Of a stretch of DNA of 64,000 nucleotides, positions 49,232 through 60,258 are shown piece after piece. The stretch lies in the NCBI GenBank assembly GCA_026874595.1, contig CM049307.1:58412870-58476869 (forward strand), written 5' to 3'. The DNA comes from Sipunculus nudus (taxonomy: Eukaryota; Annelida; Sipuncula; Golfingiida; Sipunculidae). A model generated the notes under the pieces. The model ran no database searches, was not told the origin of the DNA, and was given only the letters and a program-made list of their open reading frames with translations. The position numbers were made by a program, and so were the translations under genes. Within the stretch, counting starts at the first letter, position 1; each line of letters opens with the position of its first letter.

Positions 49232-49633
49232 CCGGAATTCTTAAGCAAGTAGCCTGTGCGATATCATTATTGAGTGGTAAGCTAAAAGAATGAATAATTA
49301 ATTAACATTCTTTAGTTATCAACTAGGAGTTCCCTATGCTGTTCTCTATTAAATTGTTTCACTTATTCAGATGATTCAGGTACTTTTGCTGCACAGACAA
49401 TTACCATCATGCAAGATCTGGGTTTTGGACAAATGAAAAAGAAAATTGTACAGACAGGTCACACAGGTTGTCTGGCCCATCAGTAACCGCGATCTGGTTC
49501 ATCCGGATTTGCTCAATCACGTTGCCGTGTGTCATTTGAAACTAAATTTACCCTGGTGTCATAATACTAAAAAGTGTCACGTTACCATAAGACGGTCTTA
49601 TTTTTGTCCACTCTTTAGGCCAAAAAAAAATTA

Positions 49634-49941
49634 AAGGTATTGTTCTCAGGCACTGCCCGCATCATTTTTAAACCACCGCATCAAAACTTATTATTTTGAT
49701 TTTCAATAAAAACTTTCCAATTTTAAGCTGCTGCCACTCCGAAATTTCTTTCAAGAAGATAAAACCATACAATTTCCTTTGTTTTGTAGTGCTTTTACTT
49801 ATTTAGCAAAATAAAACTGTTATATTCATGCTTTTCCCTTATCATTTGACATTTTTATCGAAACATAACAAAAATTTAAAAATGAAAAGAAGCGCCCGCC
49901 CGCATTGATTTCTGAAAAAAAGTGCCTGAGAACCATACCTT
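49634..49941. mobile_element. MITE family 'TTCTCAGGCAC', copy 2 (308 bp)
   Basis: Terminal inverted repeats AAGGTATTGTTCTCAGGCAC (49634-49653) and GTGCCTGAGAACCATACCTT (49922-49941) match at 19 of 20. 'gcccgc' motifs lie inside each end. Collinear with 24504-24819, including 'gtagtgcttttactt' and 'cttttcccttatca'. Non-coding. The flanks are poly-A/T-like, so the target duplication cannot be read. Confidence 0.8.
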
Positions 49942-50341
49942 TTTTTTTATTTTGGCCTTATGGGTTATTTTTAGGAACCTCGGAAACGGAGGTTGATGAT
50001 GTTTAGTAATGAGGTTTTAAACTGTGTCATGCATGTTTTGTTAATGCCTGCAAACCGGTGTGGTATGATGAAGCCTTTCTTGTGGATTTAATAATGTCAA
50101 AGCACCGTACTCTCTCTCTGCAAGTATGAGCAAATTCTTGTAAACTTTATATATGTCTTTTGCATCAGTGAAGCTAAATAAGATATAACTGGTCTTCCTT
50201 TACAGACACAAACACACACGTATGCAAAACACACGCAAGCTAATTGTGTCTTTTGTTTGATTTATAATAAATACGTATGTGATTATCTATAATGTAGTAC
50301 CATTCTTTCTCAAATAAAAATAAAATTTGTCACCAGTGTAT

Positions 50342-50530
50342 AACATAAAACACCGCTCGCGTCAGTCTTGAACCCCGGGCTGCATAAAAATATTATTTGA
50401 ATTTTCAGTAGAAATCTGCCGATCTTGGACTCGAGTATAGCTCGGACATTTCTTTGAAGAACAAAATTAAAATGTTTGATAATAATGTTTCCACCTGTGT
50501 GGCAAATAATTCTGTTATCATCGCTTTGTC
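50342..50530 (+). mobile_element. Truncated relative of the 'TTCTCAGGCAC' MITE
   Basis: Shares 'accgctcgcgtcagt', 'gaaccccg(gg)c', 'gaattttcagtagaaa' and 'gctcggacatttc' in order with the left part of 24504-24819, but both terminal repeats are missing or decayed. Confidence 0.6.
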
Positions 50531-50759
50531 TCCTGATCAAAAGGCATTTTATTCGAAAATTTTTGAATTAAATGTAAACATATTTAAAGGTAACATATTT
50601 AAACTAACTACATTACCCTCTTCACTACATACGCCAATGGCACGAATTTTGGGATCGTACGTCCCCTTCGAAGTTTGGGTGCTATGGAGGCCGTTAAAAT
50701 CGGCTAAGTATTCCTGCGGTCCCAAAAACCGTACGGTACTCCACGGTGTGCGGTGACCT

Positions 50760-51850
50760 TACCTTGTTGTGACCGAATCTTTTCGGGGTCGTATACGGCC
50801 TGTTTGCGTCCAAATTTTGTGCAGAATCTTACGTGTCACGCAAGTCCGTCTTGCGAATTTCGATATCGCAGACAGCCCGTAAGCATGTTGGACTAACCAC
50901 ACTCAGCAGACAAGAGGCACCTCCTCTCTCATTGCGTGCGACGTACGTCTTAGACCATGGATTTTTTTTTCTACCATTGGTACCTTAAAAATGTACACGT
51001 CTCACTTTGAGCTCCTTGCGGGGGGAGCAAGTTACACTTGCGGCCTGATAAGAGCAAAATTGTGGCCCCGACCTGTACACTATGGCCATGTAATGGTGAA
51101 ATTGTAGACGGCACCATAAAACTCTAAAAGTGCTATATATACACATCAAAATACATCCAATCGTGTCTTTGGTAGTAAATTAGTCGTACTGGCAACATTA
51201 CCATATTCTTAACTTAATATTTTAATGAAACATTATCCCCTTAGATCCTTGTATGCCCGCCGTGTTTTAACATACCAAACTTTAGGAACTTGTTGTGAGT
51301 GGACTTTGATGGATTGGTACCCTGCACATTCCCTTATTAAAGCCTTTTTTTCTTGTTCCAACAGCGATAATATCGGAGCGGGGTCCAGTCTAAAGCCCGT
51401 CGCAAAGGGCTGTGGGATACTTCATACAAGCAGGGCGACTTCTTATCTATGTAAACACTAGGTTTCTTGTAAAATTATGGATGTGTAAGTCTAATTAGCA
51501 TTACACTGGTGCTACAACGTTTCAGAAGTTTAATGCAATACCCAAAGACAACGAACAGGAAATTATTTGATGTTGACACCGGATGAAAGCTGACTTATAC
51601 GATTCGAAAGGGTCCCCCTATTTGGAACCATACACGGTTTAAACTGTAGGGCCGAATTCAACACGTTGATGGAGAGGAGTGAGCGAATCGGAATAAAGCG
51701 TCTTCGGACAAGACAACCTTCGTACGTGCTTACGGGCTGTGTACAACCTTGAACTTTCGCAAGTGGGAATTGTGTGGCCCTTGAGATTCTGCACAAAATA
51801 TGGACGCAAACAGGCCGTACGAGCCCGTACGGCCGGCTGTGACCTAGGTT
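50760..51850. mobile_element. Inverted-repeat-bounded element (~1.1 kb)
   Basis: The left arm, about 50785-50895, is repeated inverted at about 51722-51825. Both read 'acggcctgtttgcgtcca' then 'attttgtgcagaatct' and later 'agcccgtaagca(t/c)gt'. The interior (51085-51720) is homologous to 30060-30722. No transposase is encoded and the target duplication is not apparent, so a family cannot be assigned. The most likely reading is a non-autonomous DNA transposon with long TIRs. Confidence 0.6.
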
Positions 51851-54012
51851 TTAAGAAGCCCCGGTGCGTTTCGCGTTGCATATTTTGAAGCCTACAATAG
51901 CGCAAACACTAACCACAGAGTCTTACCCTTGGATTCTGCGCAGTGTGATCTTCACCCTGCGCTGGGGACAAGAGGTTTTCCCAGCATGGTAGCGCCATCT
52001 GCTGGCGACATTGTTTATAGGAGAAGGTTGGGTTTAGAACAAATAGAATGAATGGTTGATTGACACTCGGAGTTGTTTAATATGGAAATCTGACAGGTCG
52101 GAGGTATGTATACCCTCCGCGTCTGATTGTTGTTATAGGTTTACACGAGGGGGTATTATGTTTCTCTTTTATTACTTGGTTGGTGTGTACTTTGGTTTCT
52201 ATGGCAGTTGGCAACTGCACGCAAAAAAAAGTTAAAAACTAAGTGTAATGATTTTTTTTTCCTGAGAGTTAACACCGAAGAAATAATTCACTCAAGTTGA
52301 GAGGAAATTGGGATCACCATGATACGTTTTTTTTTGAGTTGATTTGAGTTTTTGAGCATTTAAGTTGAAGCATTTTTTTTTCTTCCGGCAGAGTGTCATG
52401 GCTATTCACTGTATTTTGGCTGCCTTTTTACAGCGACTTGACCTGTTATCCAGCCACGGGGTTGTTGAACAACCCTGAAACCCAAAGTTTTATTAGAATC
52501 CTACTATTTGTGTGGTATCCGATAGATTTCTATTATTTTTTACCGAATATTGTTTGTATTTGATATGTTCATCATGTGGTACAAAGGATTTTAAATCTAT
52601 ATTCTGTATCTACACCTATTTAATATAATTAACTAAATATCAGTTAAACATTTAAAATCTTGTATTTTTTAACATTAAGAGGATCGATAGGATACCATGT
52701 TCCATGAATTATACACAAAAATTCCTATATATTTCAGTAATTTAAATTATCAAATTACATTACTGGTCGTCGATAAAAGAGGATTGGGGTATATACCCCG
52801 CCAACACACTTTTCAGCAAATGTATGTGTGTGTTCGGGGGTAGGTTGGGTGATTATTCATACTGGTGTAAATGATACCTTGTATGTTTATTAAAAAAGTA
52901 TGCCCTTACCTACACTTCTGCTATCACCCCCCCCCCCCCCCCCCCACAAACCTTTGAATTTGACGTCATTGTTTACATCAAAAGGAAAAGAAGCACCTAA
53001 CAATTGACAGTATTAATATGACATTTGTAAATCTGAAGAGAGTTGTTTTACCAAATTATATGATTAGATTAATTATCAGAATCACCTATTTGACTTTAAT
53101 AACGTCTTAATTATTCTGAAACATATTCCGTTAACTATTTATTTGTTGGTTGTTGCTTGTCTTTTTTTTCTGGCAAATGTATACAGTATTCATCCCAAAA
53201 AGGACGTATATACAAACATAAAACAGACGACAATAAACTTATATATGATGTATACTACCAGGGACAGAGGTCATGATGCCATAAATAAAATAAAAACAAG
53301 AAAGAAATCAGAAACCACACCCTCCGCCAGGATCCTAAACAAACTATACAGCTACGCAGGGAAGTTTTATAAGAGTTCAACAACTCCAGTCACTGCATGA
53401 TCAGCTGGCCCTGAGCTGCATGTATGTCCCCATGGAGTGTAAGTTTTTGAGTGAAAAATTGATGGTGATCCAGGTATTTCGAAAATTTAATAAATAAAAC
53501 TGAACTTAATTTCAGGTGGCCCTGCACTGTTTAGTTCGCCACATCGTTGATTTAATTAAGTGTTGAGTGTTAAGTCTTTCACTCATGGGATATGATTCCA
53601 ATAAACCACGTGAAAGATACGAGATTTAAAAGTTGGAATCAATATACAGTAGGACCTCTGCTAGTGGCCACCCCTATACAGTAGGCACTGTTTTCTGCCC
53701 GTTTTCTCCTTCTCATAATGTATATTGCTTTCTTGACCTCCATTCTGTGGGCATGCACCTCTGCAAAATGCAAGAGTTCTCACATTTTAGTTGTTTCAGT
53801 GTATGAAAAGTAAAGTTGTCGCAAAATGTTAATCTTATTGTAGATTACATTATAGTGAATTTTATACTTGACCAAAGCGTATAATACTTCACATACAAAC
53901 TTAACATATATAAGAATTCAAAATAATTTTGGAAATCAAGTAGAAAAAAATTATATGAATTTTAAGTAAACAAATACAAAAGAACAACTATTTAAAAGGG
54001 TATTCTGGAATC
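51851..54012. other. No definite gene; poly-C at 52927-52945
   Basis: AT-rich sequence with a 19-bp C run. An open frame ending at 53400 has no ATG at its 5' end but is preceded by a pyrimidine tract and AG (about 53163-53187), so it could be a small terminal exon; support is weak. AATAAATAAAA follows near 53490. Confidence 0.4.
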
Positions 54013-54320
54013 GTGGGGGTGATCTGAAATTGATTTCAAGTTACTGGGGGTTGTTTAAAATCAATTTCAATTTACTGGGGGTAATCTTTAATTGATTTAA
54101 GTTAACAGGGGTAATCTGAAATCGATTTCAAGTTATAAAGAGTAATTTGAAATCAATAACAAGTTACCGGGGTAATCTGAAATCGATTTAAAGTTATAAA
54201 GAGTAATTTGAAATCAATAACAAGTTACCGGGGGTAGACTGAAATCTGTTTCAAGTTACCAGGGGTAATCTGAAATTGATTTCAAGTTGCCGGGTGGAAT
54301 CTTTAATTAAGTTCAATGCA
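54013..54320 (+). repeat. Minisatellite, unit ~34-36 bp, about nine units
   Basis: The unit is of the form 'ggggtaatctgaaat' + 'cgatttcaagttac'. Units vary in a patterned way: some carry 'ataaagagtaatttg' in place of 'accggggtaatctg', and this pair is itself repeated, suggesting a higher-order ~70-bp period. Confidence 0.85.
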
Positions 54321-55298
54321 CTGGTTATTTGAGAGGAAATCGGTACACCGGGATTATACCAGACACTTTCATATTTAAGGCACACGATTGATCATGTTGT
54401 CAATAGTAATATGTATTCTCAGCAAAATATACCATATGTTATATTTTTTAACATTCTCCACTCCTACCTTGGTTAATAACTAATCCCATAATGCAGCGGG
54501 GAATAAACGATGATCCTGGTACTGATTGCCATATTCACCATAGCCATGTTATGAAATAGTTTCGATGATGACGTATTCGAATTTTGCGTTGTGCTTATGT
54601 GAACTAAATCAATGCCCTCCCTCAATGATTCATAAAAAAGGACCTGAGAACCAAACATAAGTTTAGGCCTTGATATAAGAATTCTACGTTGTTAACATCA
54701 CCACATCTCACTGCCTTTTACGCTTTGTGTAACCTAACACAAGTTGGCTCAGTGTAAAACGAATATGGGTGCGCCCATTCGGAGCTCTTAAAACAAAATC
54801 TGATTGGCTCAGCGTGTAATAAAAAGATGAGTGCGCGCGTGCGGAGCTCGTAGCCTCTTGTGTCTGTGTTAAAGACCATCGGAGCGTGTTGTGCTGCACT
54901 AGAGGCAGTCTAAGCACAGTAAAGAAACAGTCCTGAAAGGTAACGATTGCATCCTCTGTATTCCAAGGGGTTGTTTAAATATTACTTAGGAGGGTATTAC
55001 GCAGAGAATGCGCCGCCTGGTGGACAACATTGTCGGACAACCGCAGTTTCGTGCAGCGGTTACAGTGGAGCGAATAATCGAGCATAGCGTAACTGCTGCT
55101 TATGGAGCGTACTAAATGACCTGTAGACTGATCTATTAAGTTAAAAAAAAAAAAAAAAATTCAGAAACATTGCAATTAACAGATTCGGGATATGACTTTA
55201 CTTGAAGTATTATCTTGTAAAACTATATGATATTTCATGGATATTCTTGCGAAGGCGGCAAATCAAGCATTGTTTTGCTTATGTTATGTTGCTATCAT
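54321..55298. other. No recognisable gene; poly-A run
   Basis: A 17-A run lies at 55143-55159. Minor match 'ctgagaaccaaaca' near 54640 resembles the right end of the 'TTCTCAGGCAC' MITE. No coding feature is supported. Confidence 0.4.
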
Positions 55299-55305
55299 TA
55301 TATAT

Positions 55306-55379
<74 letters not shown>
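55299..55379. repeat. (TA)n microsatellite, left half
   Basis: Long TA tract with one 'aaa' interruption, directly abutting the solo LTR. Confidence 0.95.
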
Positions 55380-55383
<4 letters not shown>

Positions 55384-56132
55384 ACAGGTACCTGTTTCAC
55401 AATGCGCAGGTTTTTTCGTGGCATCGTGGCATACTATTTCGTTTTAGGCTCAAGCCCTTGGCGTTGCTATAGGAACCGCACTTAGTGAACTCTCGCGGAG
55501 TGTAAAGACAGCGTGTTCAGTATAGTCTAGAGGGTTCCAGAATGGAAGGTTCTTGGCTTCAGGTGAAAAAGCTATAAATAGGGGCTGTATTTAGAGCCGG
55601 CAGGGAGAAAAATACCAGAGGACACGGAAGAGTGTGACTCTCTGGTCAGTGTTTATTGGGAACTATTCCGATAATTGCAGAACTTACACATATTCTATTG
55701 ACTTTACAGACTTAATACGGATTGTCTTCAGTTTGCCTTTGGGATTATTACCAGAAATTCACTTTTGTATAACAACAAACTGTTTTCGAGATTAAATCGG
55801 ACTATTCTCTGGGAAGATTTATTTGAACTGTTTACGCGGATTATTTGTGCTAAAGGACTCTTGTTGAGCTGTGGTTGTATCCAGAAATCAAAGCCTAGGA
55901 ACCGGACACTCTGGTGATGTACATTTTTATTATTGTTATACTGTGTAATTGTATTGATTTAGTGAATTGTAATGTTAGGATTGTTCTAAGAAAAAATACT
56001 TATTATTTGTTAAAAAAAACTGACTTCATTATTCATTCCCCTAGTAATGCGGAATCTGACTTTTTTATCTCCGTAAATTTATGCTCGCCACGAAATCTGA
56101 TCACGTGATCTGTTGTTTTAAGGTTCCGTAAC

Positions 56133-56133
<1 letters not shown>
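55380..56133 (+). mobile_element. Solo LTR, copy 3, inserted in (TA)n (754 bp)
   Basis: Starts TGTTACAGGTACC and ends GGTTCCGTAACA. It is homologous to 28013-28833: shared 'ttaggctcaagcccttggcg'-like U3, TATAAATA (55573-55580), 'gacacggaagagtgt', 'gtaattgtattgattta' and the terminal block. The polyadenylation signal is mutated. (TA)n tracts lie on both sides, so it landed within a microsatellite and the target duplication cannot be told from the repeat. No PBS, PPT or internal coding region adjoins it. Confidence 0.85.
55573..55580 (+). promoter_or_regulatory. Putative LTR TATA box
   Basis: TATAAATA about 195 bp into the LTR, homologous to 28304-28310. Confidence 0.5.

Positions 56134-56186
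<53 letters not shown>
56134..56186. repeat. (TA)n microsatellite, right half
   Basis: Continuation of the TA tract on the other side of the solo LTR. Confidence 0.95.
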
Positions 56187-56187
<1 letters not shown>

Positions 56188-56214
56188 CATTTCATCTGTT
56201 AGAAATATCTCCAC

Positions 56215-56720
56215 TTGATATATCAGATGTACAAGAAGAATAAGTAAAATATATCATATTTTGCAAGATCATTCAAGTTTAGGATTCTCCTTAATATTTT
56301 ATCCACAAATGAGAAACTATATATATGGAGAATTAATAATAGTGTTCCTATTGTTCTGTTGAAAAAGAAACTGTCTTACATCTTTTTGTGAATGATACAT
56401 GGTCAGATTATTGTATTTTGATATTGTTATGTGGAAATAAAGGTGCTGGAGTGGACCTACGGCAGAATATATCTAGGTCGGGTGTCCACATGACACTCTT
56501 AAAAAAAGCCTACTGGATGCTCTGTTGCTGTTTTATAAGTTAATAGAATTTAGATATCGAGACACAGGTAACGTCCCGTCACTACAAACATATATCAATA
56601 TTGTTGCAGATAAAGACAAGCTAAAACGAAATGTAGCTGAAATAAATACTCTCTTTATCTGCATATGGAAAAATTGGGCAAAATACCTGGTGTATTATAG
56701 AATATGACACATGATAGATA
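56215..56720 (+). pseudogene. Relic of a LINE ORF2 C-terminus
   Basis: On the plus strand, shifting frames, it reads 'IWRINNSV', then 'EKETVLHLFV' (about 56354-56383; compare 'EKETYIHLFYYC' in the 44-kb LINE), then a C-terminal-like tail containing 'VPSLQTYIN' and 'IWKNWAKYL' (56525-56707). The order and spacing match the end of an L1/Tx1-like ORF2, but the second knuckle cysteine is lost and frames are broken. Similarity is judged by eye, so this is a moderate call. Confidence 0.5.
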
Positions 56721-56939
56721 ATGAATATTTTCTTTGTGTGTATATTAAATGTTGTATTCTAAGTTTATGAAAATTTGTTTGTTTTTTTAAATAAGTCAAT
56801 TGATGCTATATGTAAGTTAAATTACAATAATTGTTTTTAAACTTCAAATGTTCTTGCTAAACGCAGTCTTTTACTACCTGGGGTTTCAAAAATTTACCTA
56901 CATGTTTAATCATGCGAAACTTTGGGAGAAGGTGAGAGC

Positions 56940-59225
56940 ACAGGCGCTTGAATCCCTATTTATGATAAAGTCTTCATATCTCCAATGTTCTTAGAAATAC
57001 TTCGACGGAATCAGGTTAAACGACCCAATAATAAAACGGTCATACAATGCTATCACTTGTATTAGAACACAAGGTAGGCAACTCGGGAAAAACCTTTCGA
57101 CGGCGGCCATTCCAAATGGGTCATCACTTGCCTGTCAACGAAGGCCGCTTACGCAGGGACTGTTTAAAACGCGGAGAGATGGAGAATAGAAAAAGTCGGA
57201 GAATTAGCGGAGAAGTCGTGGAGAATCGCGGAAAGTTTTTGTATGCATGCAATGATACTTTTAAATATACATTAAAATCACTTAAAATGTCCAACTTTAT
57301 TACTCTTAACATATTAGTTCACTGTTAAATGAACGAAATAATTGAAAATCTGCATATTCAGCTCTCTCAGTTGTTTGGTCAAGCAGGTTCTTAAAGGTGC
57401 CCATTCACCTACCTTTTGATAAAAAGATGTTATGTTATTTCTGGCTTCCTCTGTGTATATATCAATAATCTAAGGGTAATTCTGGTTTCGAAAAGTTCTG
57501 AAAAGGATTCCATGAAGGATGTATGAACTTATTTATCAAAAACATGTTTGTAAACACAGCAATGTTGACAAACGAGAAAAAAACATGTAACCTAAGGTGC
57601 TAAGTCGCATATATGCGGAGGTAGTAAGGTCACTTGTTGCAAAACGCCATTTGCAAAGTATGGCTTATATAACTAGCCCCCAGATGCCCTTGTTGGATTT
57701 CTTTTGATTATTTTGGCGGCCCCACATATTATAAACACGTTGATATAAAGAAAACAAGCAGCCTGTGTGCGGTGATATCCACGTTTTCTGACCTGTATTT
57801 AGAAAAGCTCGAAGGAATTACCTTTAGTTTTCAAAGATCAAATAGGTGATTAGACCCCTTTAAGATTTTATTTGTGCCATGCCAGAAACATCGAATAGCA
57901 TCAGGAGATTGTGGGACATATGCGATTGAAAATGCGGTTGATTTTTGTTTCAATCCAGAAATTATACGAATTGAACATTTTAACCAGGTATTAATGCAAA
58001 AACACTTAGTTTATTGTTTATGTTCAGGCATTTCCTGGAATACCAAGGCCTAATTATAATGCAACTATAACCATTGGGATCGAATGTGAATATGGGTTAG
58101 GAGATGTATTCGAAGACATGATTGGGTGTGATAAAAAAAAATGTAATAAGTGGTTTAATTAAAATGTGCATTTGTCTTTAAAATAACTAAAACAATTAAT
58201 GAAATGGTTTTATGAAGATTGTACAAATAAGTTCTTGTGCTATTGTAAGTCTACGTTGTGTTATTTTTTCATTTTATTATTATTATTATTAATATTATAC
58301 TCTTTTATTTTATTATATCCTATTGCCAATTTGATTCATTAGCTAAATTTTATTAAATTCTGTGCATGTTAATTGGACCAGATACACCAACAATGGTGAT
58401 AGTGTTTTTATTGATCAATTAATGCGGGTAAAGGACGATTTTTTATTATATTATATATTTCGTTCACCACCTGTAAATTAGATATACCTGCATGGTTTTG
58501 TTATGGTTTGCACAAAAAACTTGTGAAACATTAAGTGTTTAATAAACTGTTAAAACAGTATTTTGCTGTTTCGTCTTAGGATCTGTCAGGGTCAGCTGGT
58601 GACTCAGACGGGTTTTAAATTTTTGCGTAACGCATTCACTCGGCAGTGATTCTACATTGTTGAGCATTAAATGAAGAATTATGTAGTTTTTTTTAATTAT
58701 TTCGGTCATTTAACTGTGCCAATTATGTTAAGGGTAATATAGATGGAGATTTTAATGTGAATTTAAAAGTGTCATTGCATATGAAGACTCTCCACCAATT
58801 CTCCACGAATTCTCCGCGAATTCTCCATCTCTCCGCGTTTTAGTCGGACCCGCTTCCGCCACCGTTTGGAATGGACGACGTCGAAATACAGACATCACTG
58901 CAAAAGGTTATCCAGACAGCTTGTATTGGTGTTTGAAAACAATGGAAGTTGGATGGATTTGATTCAATATCTCCCGTAGTATTAGAGGATCATATGGATT
59001 ACGCATAAAAGGAAGAAAAATCGAGTATAAGCGGCTCGAGAACGTAACTTCCCTTATCATCGCTCGAAAGGTATTTGGCCGAGTAGCCTACCTTGTGTCA
59101 TAATACAAGTGATAGCATGGTATGACCGTTTTATAATTGGGTCGTTTGACATGATTCCGTCTTAGTATTTCTAAGAACATTGGAGATATGAATACCTTAT
59201 TTTAAATAGGGATTCAAGCGCCTGT
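56940..59225. mobile_element. Long-TIR element with 9-bp target duplication, Mutator-like (2286 bp)
   Basis: The ends ACAGGCGCTTGAATCCCTAT are inverted copies of each other, and the similarity continues inward at high identity for about 165 bp (56940-57105 against 59060-59225). It continues patchily to the 'cgcggagagatggagaat' block (about 57170-57190 and 58825-58845). Flanks read GGTGAGAGC (56931-56939) and GGTGAGAAC (59226-59234), a 9-bp direct repeat with one mismatch. Long TIRs plus a 9-bp duplication are the hallmark of Mutator-like elements. The interior has no transposase frame and holds a TTAA MITE at 57395-57859. Confidence 0.75.
57395..57859 (+). mobile_element. TTAA-flanked MITE, copy 2 (465 bp), nested
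   Basis: Left end AGGTGCCCATTCACCTA (57395-57411) and right end TAGGTGATTAGACCCCT (57843-57859) are inverted repeats with several mismatches. Flanks are exactly TTAA on both sides (57391-57394 and 57860-57863). It aligns full length with the reverse complement of 18875-19339. The piggyBac-type target site supports the class; no transposase is present. Confidence 0.85.
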
Positions 59226-59234
59226 GGTGAGAAC

Positions 59235-59994
59235 AAGCATCAGACAGATTTTACTGCCGGCAATTTCCGGTATTTCGGTGTTAATTTCTAACTCTGATTT
59301 CCAAGCTACTAATTTTAAAATATCATTCATATCATTTGGATCCCTTTCCATAGAACTAAATGCAAGTATTGTTTCTGACATTAGAGGGGGGCTGATTAGT
59401 GTTTGTCAATGTCCTTTGTGTAGAATAATACCTCGGTATCGATTGAATAGTAACAGGATACTTATGTGCTTGATTTCGAATCTTGAATGCTGTCATAAGA
59501 AATTGCACCTGCTGGATACAATACCCATATCATGCTTCATCTCTGTATGAGTTTTAATTATCATGATCTGATTGAATCATGACTAATGACTTCATATCTG
59601 AAATATCATAAGTATCAAATATCTCAAGTTAGTAAAATTATTTTGGGGGGAGATAGTATATTATATTACGGAAGTGAAATGATTAAAAATTAGATTGGTG
59701 ACACTCAGGGCTTGCATCTTTAAAGAGCGCAACCTTTGAGCAATAAACATCTTTTGGTGTAAGAGAGGACATATCGCAACAAGCGTTCCTTTAATTGTCG
59801 CTCAAATGGATGAGACAAGTCCCATAAAAAGAATATTCTATAATTTCTACTGACTATCAATTAAATCATTATTGTTGTTTGAATGATGATAAAGATATTC
59901 ATTAGATAATAATGACATTTTAATGGATTTATATGATTTTTTGTAATGGAGAACTTGTGAATGACACAATTCAGATTGTTAAAGCGACTCTCTG
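59235..59994. other. No recognisable gene
   Basis: A 108-codon open frame at 59224-59550 begins inside the right TIR of the preceding element and has no recognisable domain; not called as a gene. Confidence 0.4.
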
Positions 59995-60011
59995 TTTTTT
60001 TTTTTTTTTTT
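59995..60011. repeat. Poly-T run
   Basis: Seventeen T bordering the minisatellite. Confidence 0.9.
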
Positions 60012-60029
60012 CATCATATTACCCTGTGG

Positions 60030-60258
60030 ACTTCAACCGCCCTGAGGGGTTTAGAGAACCTGGGAACTTGCGATCCTGAGAACGTGCGGACTTTATGGGA
60101 CTTAGGCCTTTGAGGAAAAGAGGAACATGATGACATTAGGAAGCCGAGGACGTTTTAGACTTCAAACTCTAGGATTTCCAGGACCTGAGGACTTTGAGGG
60201 CCTGAGAACCATGAAAACCTCAGGTACCTGAGAATCGGAGGACTTTAAGGAACTGAGG
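60030..60258 (+). repeat. Degenerate 'ggactttgaggacctgagaacc' minisatellite, left part
   Basis: Irregular repeats of short blocks 'ggactt', 'gaggacctg' and 'gagaacctg'. The same strand pattern resumes at 62691-62749 and 62887-63050, so a longer array appears to have been split by insertions. Confidence 0.65.

Noticed and set aside
53143-53187. Apparent signal peptide at the N-terminus of the 53.1-kb frame
   Set aside because: The first codon is TTG, not ATG, and the hydrophobic stretch is the translation of a pyrimidine tract that looks like a splice acceptor.
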